Assembly: GCA_021799405.1 (NCBI GenBank)
Contig: JAJZAL010000203.1
Coordinates: 1 to 9,372 of the forward strand
Direction: 5' to 3'
Length of the DNA: 9,372 bases
Source: Acidobacteriota bacterium
GTDB taxonomy: Bacteria > Acidobacteriota > Terriglobia > Terriglobales > Acidobacteriaceae
Part shown: in pieces, positions 7,769 to 9,372 of the stretch
Layout: the number at the start of each line of letters is the position of its first letter
How positions within the stretch are numbered: position 1 is the stretch's first letter
Position numbers and translations under genes: made by a program
Notes under the pieces: generated by a model
Told to the model about the DNA's origin: nothing
The model's database searches: none
The model's input: only the letters and a program-made list of their open reading frames with translations

Positions 7769-7994
7769 CTCTGGCAAAGCCATCCACAATCCAGCCGGCG
7801 ATCCAGAGTATCGCGCCGAGCATGACCAGCGGAATGCATGCTGGAATCAGGATGCCCCACGGAAAGAGCGTTCCAGAATGGAAGGTGGTTATGCCCACCG
7901 TTACAAGAACCAGCAGGACAAGCGCGGAAATCGGGATCAAGACCATCCACTGCCCTGCGCGTTGCATTCTTCTTGCTCCTTCATGAATGTTCAT
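7746..7994 (-). CDS. Small two-helix membrane protein, unknown function
   Basis: This 82-residue protein resembles no family I recognise. A short basic, amphipathic N-terminus (about 1-14) is followed by two hydrophobic segments at about 17-37 and 45-69. They are separated by a short FHSGTLFPWG turn, and a charged tail, DGFARDAQKIAH, ends the protein. The layout predicts a hairpin in the cytoplasmic membrane with both ends inside. The start is well supported: AAGGAGAG lies a few bases before the ATG, one of the best ribosome sites in the window. It overlaps or immediately precedes the acyltransferase reading frame, so the two are probably co-transcribed and coupled. It might be an accessory of the acyltransferase, but only position suggests this. 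Confidence 0.75.
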   Translation of the reverse strand: MNIHEGARRMQRAGQWMVLIPISALVLLVLVTVGITTFHSGTLFPWGILIPACIPLVMLGAILWIAGWIVDGFARDAQKIAH

Positions 7995-8020
7995 CGCCTC
8001 TCCTTGCTGAGCGAGATCAT
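7991..8020 (-). other. Possible nine-residue leader peptide, coupled to next gene
   Basis: A minimal reading frame, MISLSKERR followed by TGA, begins at an ATG that has AGGTG five bases upstream. Its stop codon overlaps the start codon of the small membrane protein in an ATGA arrangement. Its last codons contain the downstream gene's AAGGAGAG ribosome site. Ribosomes translating it would therefore pass over and re-expose that site. No repeated amino-acid codons hint at classical attenuation. So short a frame can occur by chance. Confidence 0.25.
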
Positions 8021-8083
8021 GGTATCACCTGATTGATTCGCACTTGCTCCCGGCCTTCAGTTTACTTCTGCCTTTCTGCAGCA

Positions 8084-8114
8084 AGAGGATGGGAAAGCAA
8101 GCTCCCCATCCTCT
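8084..8114 (-). terminator. Hairpin after proC, probable transcription terminator
   Basis: AGAGGATGGG (8084-8093) and CCCATCCTCT (8105-8114) form a perfect 10-bp stem with an 11-base loop. It lies 36 bases downstream of the proC stop and before the small membrane protein gene. On the minus strand the stem is not followed by a T-run, so termination may be weak or factor-aided. The T-richer side (CTCTTTTAT) lies on the plus-strand exit. Confidence 0.45.
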
Positions 8115-8149
8115 CACTATCGCTCTTTTATGATCCCTGGCCCGGTTCG

Positions 8150-9004
8150 TCATCCCGCGGCCAGTTGCTTGGCGCGCTCGGTGGCGCGCATCACGGCCTT
8201 GATCAGGGCGACGCGCAGCCCGCCTTCCTCCAACTCCAGAATGCCGTCAATAGTGCAGCCGGCGGGGGTGGTCACGGCGTCCTTCAGCAGGGCCGGATGA
8301 TAGCCGGTCTCCAGCACCATCTTGGCGGAGCCGTAGGCGGTTTGCGCGGCCAGCAGCGTGGCGATGTCGCGGGGCAGGCCCACTTTCACGCCTGCCTCGG
8401 CCAGCGCTTCGATGATGATGTAGACATAGGCCGGGCCTGAGCCGGACAGCCCGGTTACGGCGTCCATATGCTTCTCGTCCACAACTACGGTGCGGCCAAC
8501 GGTCTCGAAGATGCGGTGCGCCAGATCCATCTTTTCGTCGCTGACAAAGCGCCCGCGGCAGAGAGCCGCTACGCCCGCTCCCAGCGCGGACGGGGTGTTC
8601 GGCATGGCGCGGATCACGGCGATTTCCATGCCGGCGGCTTCTTCAATGGCGCGGGTCTTGACCGAAGCCGCGAATGAGACGATTGCCTTTTCCCGCGTGA
8701 GCGCGGGGCGGATTTCGGCAATAAGATCGGGCACCTGGAAGGGCTTGACACCGACCAGAATCAGGTCGGCCTGCCGGACCGCCGCAAGGTTATCGGTGCC
8801 GACGTCCACGCCCCACTGCGTGCTGAGGGCGAGCGCGCGCTCAGCGTGGCCTACGGTGGCATGAATCCGGTCGGGGGAGAACAGGTTCTCTTTTAAGAAT
8901 GCCTGGAGCAGGATGCCGCCCATCTTGCCGGCGCCCAAAACTGCCACGCGCATATTAGGCAATTGCGCGGGTACCTCAGTGGCCTCAATGGCTATTTCTG
9001 CCAT
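8150..9004 (-). CDS. proC: Pyrroline-5-carboxylate reductase
   Basis: This cytoplasmic enzyme reduces 1-pyrroline-5-carboxylate to L-proline with NAD(P)H, the last step of proline synthesis. From the start given it has 284 residues, close to the family's usual 265-280. The Rossmann nucleotide loop VAVLGAGKMGG is at 20-30. A second conserved stretch, VIRAMPNTPSALGAG, lies in the middle. The family signature DEKHMDAVTGLSGSGPAYVY, together with the helical dimer region EALAEAGVKVGLPRDIA and DAVTTPAGCTIDGI, completes the C-terminal domain. I chose the ATG at 9002-9004 because AAAAAGGA lies four bases upstream. A longer form starting at 9031 is open but lacks a visible ribosome site, and a shorter one at 8953 would begin right at the Rossmann strand. 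The N-terminal 18 residues before that strand are a slight extension. Hairpins lie on both sides of the gene, suggesting a single-gene transcript. Confidence 0.95.
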   Translation of the reverse strand: MAEIAIEATEVPAQLPNMRVAVLGAGKMGGILLQAFLKENLFSPDRIHATVGHAERALALSTQWGVDVGTDNLAAVRQADLILVGVKPFQVPDLIAEIRPALTREKAIVSFAASVKTRAIEEAAGMEIAVIRAMPNTPSALGAGVAALCRGRFVSDEKMDLAHRIFETVGRTVVVDEKHMDAVTGLSGSGPAYVYIIIEALAEAGVKVGLPRDIATLLAAQTAYGSAKMVLETGYHPALLKDAVTTPAGCTIDGILELEEGGLRVALIKAVMRATERAKQLAAG

Positions 9005-9053
9005 GTTTCCTTTTTCCTGGGAGGAAGTCATAGTGCTGACTTCAGGATACTCG

Positions 9054-9092
9054 CATTGCCCGCTGGCGCGCGGATAGAGATGCCGGGCAATG
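9054..9092. promoter_or_regulatory. Inverted repeat in the proC leader
   Basis: CATTGCCCG (9054-9062) and CGGGCAATG (9084-9092) are perfect 9-bp arms around a 21-base GC-rich spacer, beginning 50 bases upstream of the proC start. No T-run follows on the minus strand, so it is not an obvious intrinsic terminator. It could be a dyad operator or a leader RNA hairpin. Nothing known to me about proC regulation identifies a partner. Confidence 0.4.
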
Positions 9093-9134
9093 AAAAACGA
9101 TGCCTGCGGAGGCTGACCGGGAAAATGGCTGAAG

Positions 9135-9169
9135 CAGGCCGGCCGACGCCAGGGACCGGCCGGCGGCTG
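9135..9169 (-). terminator. GC-rich hairpin right after the upstream gene's stop
   Basis: GCCGGCCG (9138-9145) pairs with CGGCCGGC (9157-9164) around an 11-base loop. CAG/CTG (9135-9137 and 9167-9169) can extend it across a two-base bulge. It starts one base after the TAA of the partial gene at 9171. On the minus strand a weak T-stretch (CATTTTCCC) follows about 10 bases later. A terminator is the most likely role. Confidence 0.5.
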
Positions 9170-9170
9170 A

Positions 9171-9371
9171 TTACCGGCTGAGCATCATTTCATTGGCGAG
9201 AAAATCCTTGATTGTGTCGTCCACGTTCTTGACGCGGTCGGCGGCAGACCAGCTCGAGTTCCAAATCAGGTAGCCGCCCGGCAACGTCAGGAACTTGTCG
9301 CCGTTCGCCATGGCATCTGCGGTCGTCATTGTCCACGCGTTATATTCCAGGAAATATAGATCGGCAATTTG
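9171..9371 (-). CDS. C-terminal end of an unrecognised protein (5' part outside window)
   Basis: Only the last 66 residues are visible, and they match no family I recognise. The frame is open from the right edge to a TAA. It encodes a soluble-looking, aromatic-rich segment: DLYFLEYNAW near the start, TLPGGYLIWNSSWS in the middle, and a charged helix-like tail, DDTIKDFLANEMM. There is no membrane helix in this part. Support for its being real comes from collinearity with the neighbours, the hairpin directly after the stop, and ordinary-looking protein composition. It could be an enzyme tail or a domain of unknown function; the upstream sequence is needed to tell. Confidence 0.6.
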   Translation of the reverse strand, partial: QIADLYFLEYNAWTMTTADAMANGDKFLTLPGGYLIWNSSWSAADRVKNVDDTIKDFLANEMMLSR

Positions 9372-9372
9372 A

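Noticed and set aside
8033..8440. A 135-codon plus-strand frame running from the intergenic region into proC
   Set aside because: Most of it is the complement of the conserved proC C-terminus, and the part outside proC shows no ribosome site or protein-like features.

Overview
The window is a stretch of GC-rich bacterial chromosome in which every gene I accept lies on the minus strand. The best taxonomic pointer is a secreted VWA-like protein (4692-6569) of the kind that is multiplied in Acidobacteriota (the TIGR03436 type). The paired 'GCTAAAGC' and 'CGACTAAAGTCG' palindromes between xfp and ackA also look like Acidobacteriota intergenic elements, as I remember them. I infer a member of Terriglobia/Acidobacteriaceae. 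I see no phage genes, insertion sequences, tRNA, rRNA or CRISPR, so this is mostly housekeeping chromosome.

In transcription order (high to low coordinates) the layout is as follows. 9171-9371 is the C-terminal end of an unrecognised protein, with a GC-rich hairpin directly after its stop. 8150-9004 is proC, the last step of proline synthesis, with a 9-bp inverted repeat in its leader and a 10-bp hairpin after its stop. 7746-7994 is a small two-helix membrane protein, preceded by a possible nine-residue leader peptide. It overlaps or abuts 6662-7768, an integral-membrane acyltransferase of the acyltransferase-3/OafA type. 4692-6569 is the secreted VWA-like protein. 2122-4554 is xfp, a phosphoketolase, and 743-1939 is ackA, an acetate kinase. 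1-582 is the N-terminal half of a COX15/CtaA heme A synthase that runs off the left edge.

The clearest functional unit is xfp-ackA. Phosphoketolase splits xylulose-5-P or fructose-6-P with phosphate to give acetyl-phosphate, and acetate kinase turns acetyl-phosphate into acetate plus ATP. No phosphotransacetylase gene is present here. The two genes are separated by 182 bases packed with palindromes, and a CRP-like dyad lies about 65 bases upstream of the xfp start. The heme A synthase belongs to assembly of an aa3-type (heme A) oxidase and implies aerobic respiration. The acyltransferase, small membrane protein and VWA protein may form an envelope-related group, but that link rests only on collinearity.

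I found no obviously new multi-gene system. The items most worth a second look are the palindrome cluster in the xfp-ackA junction, the CRP-like site before xfp, the leader peptide coupled to the small membrane protein, the divergent active-site surroundings of the acetate kinase, and the degenerate metal site of the VWA protein.
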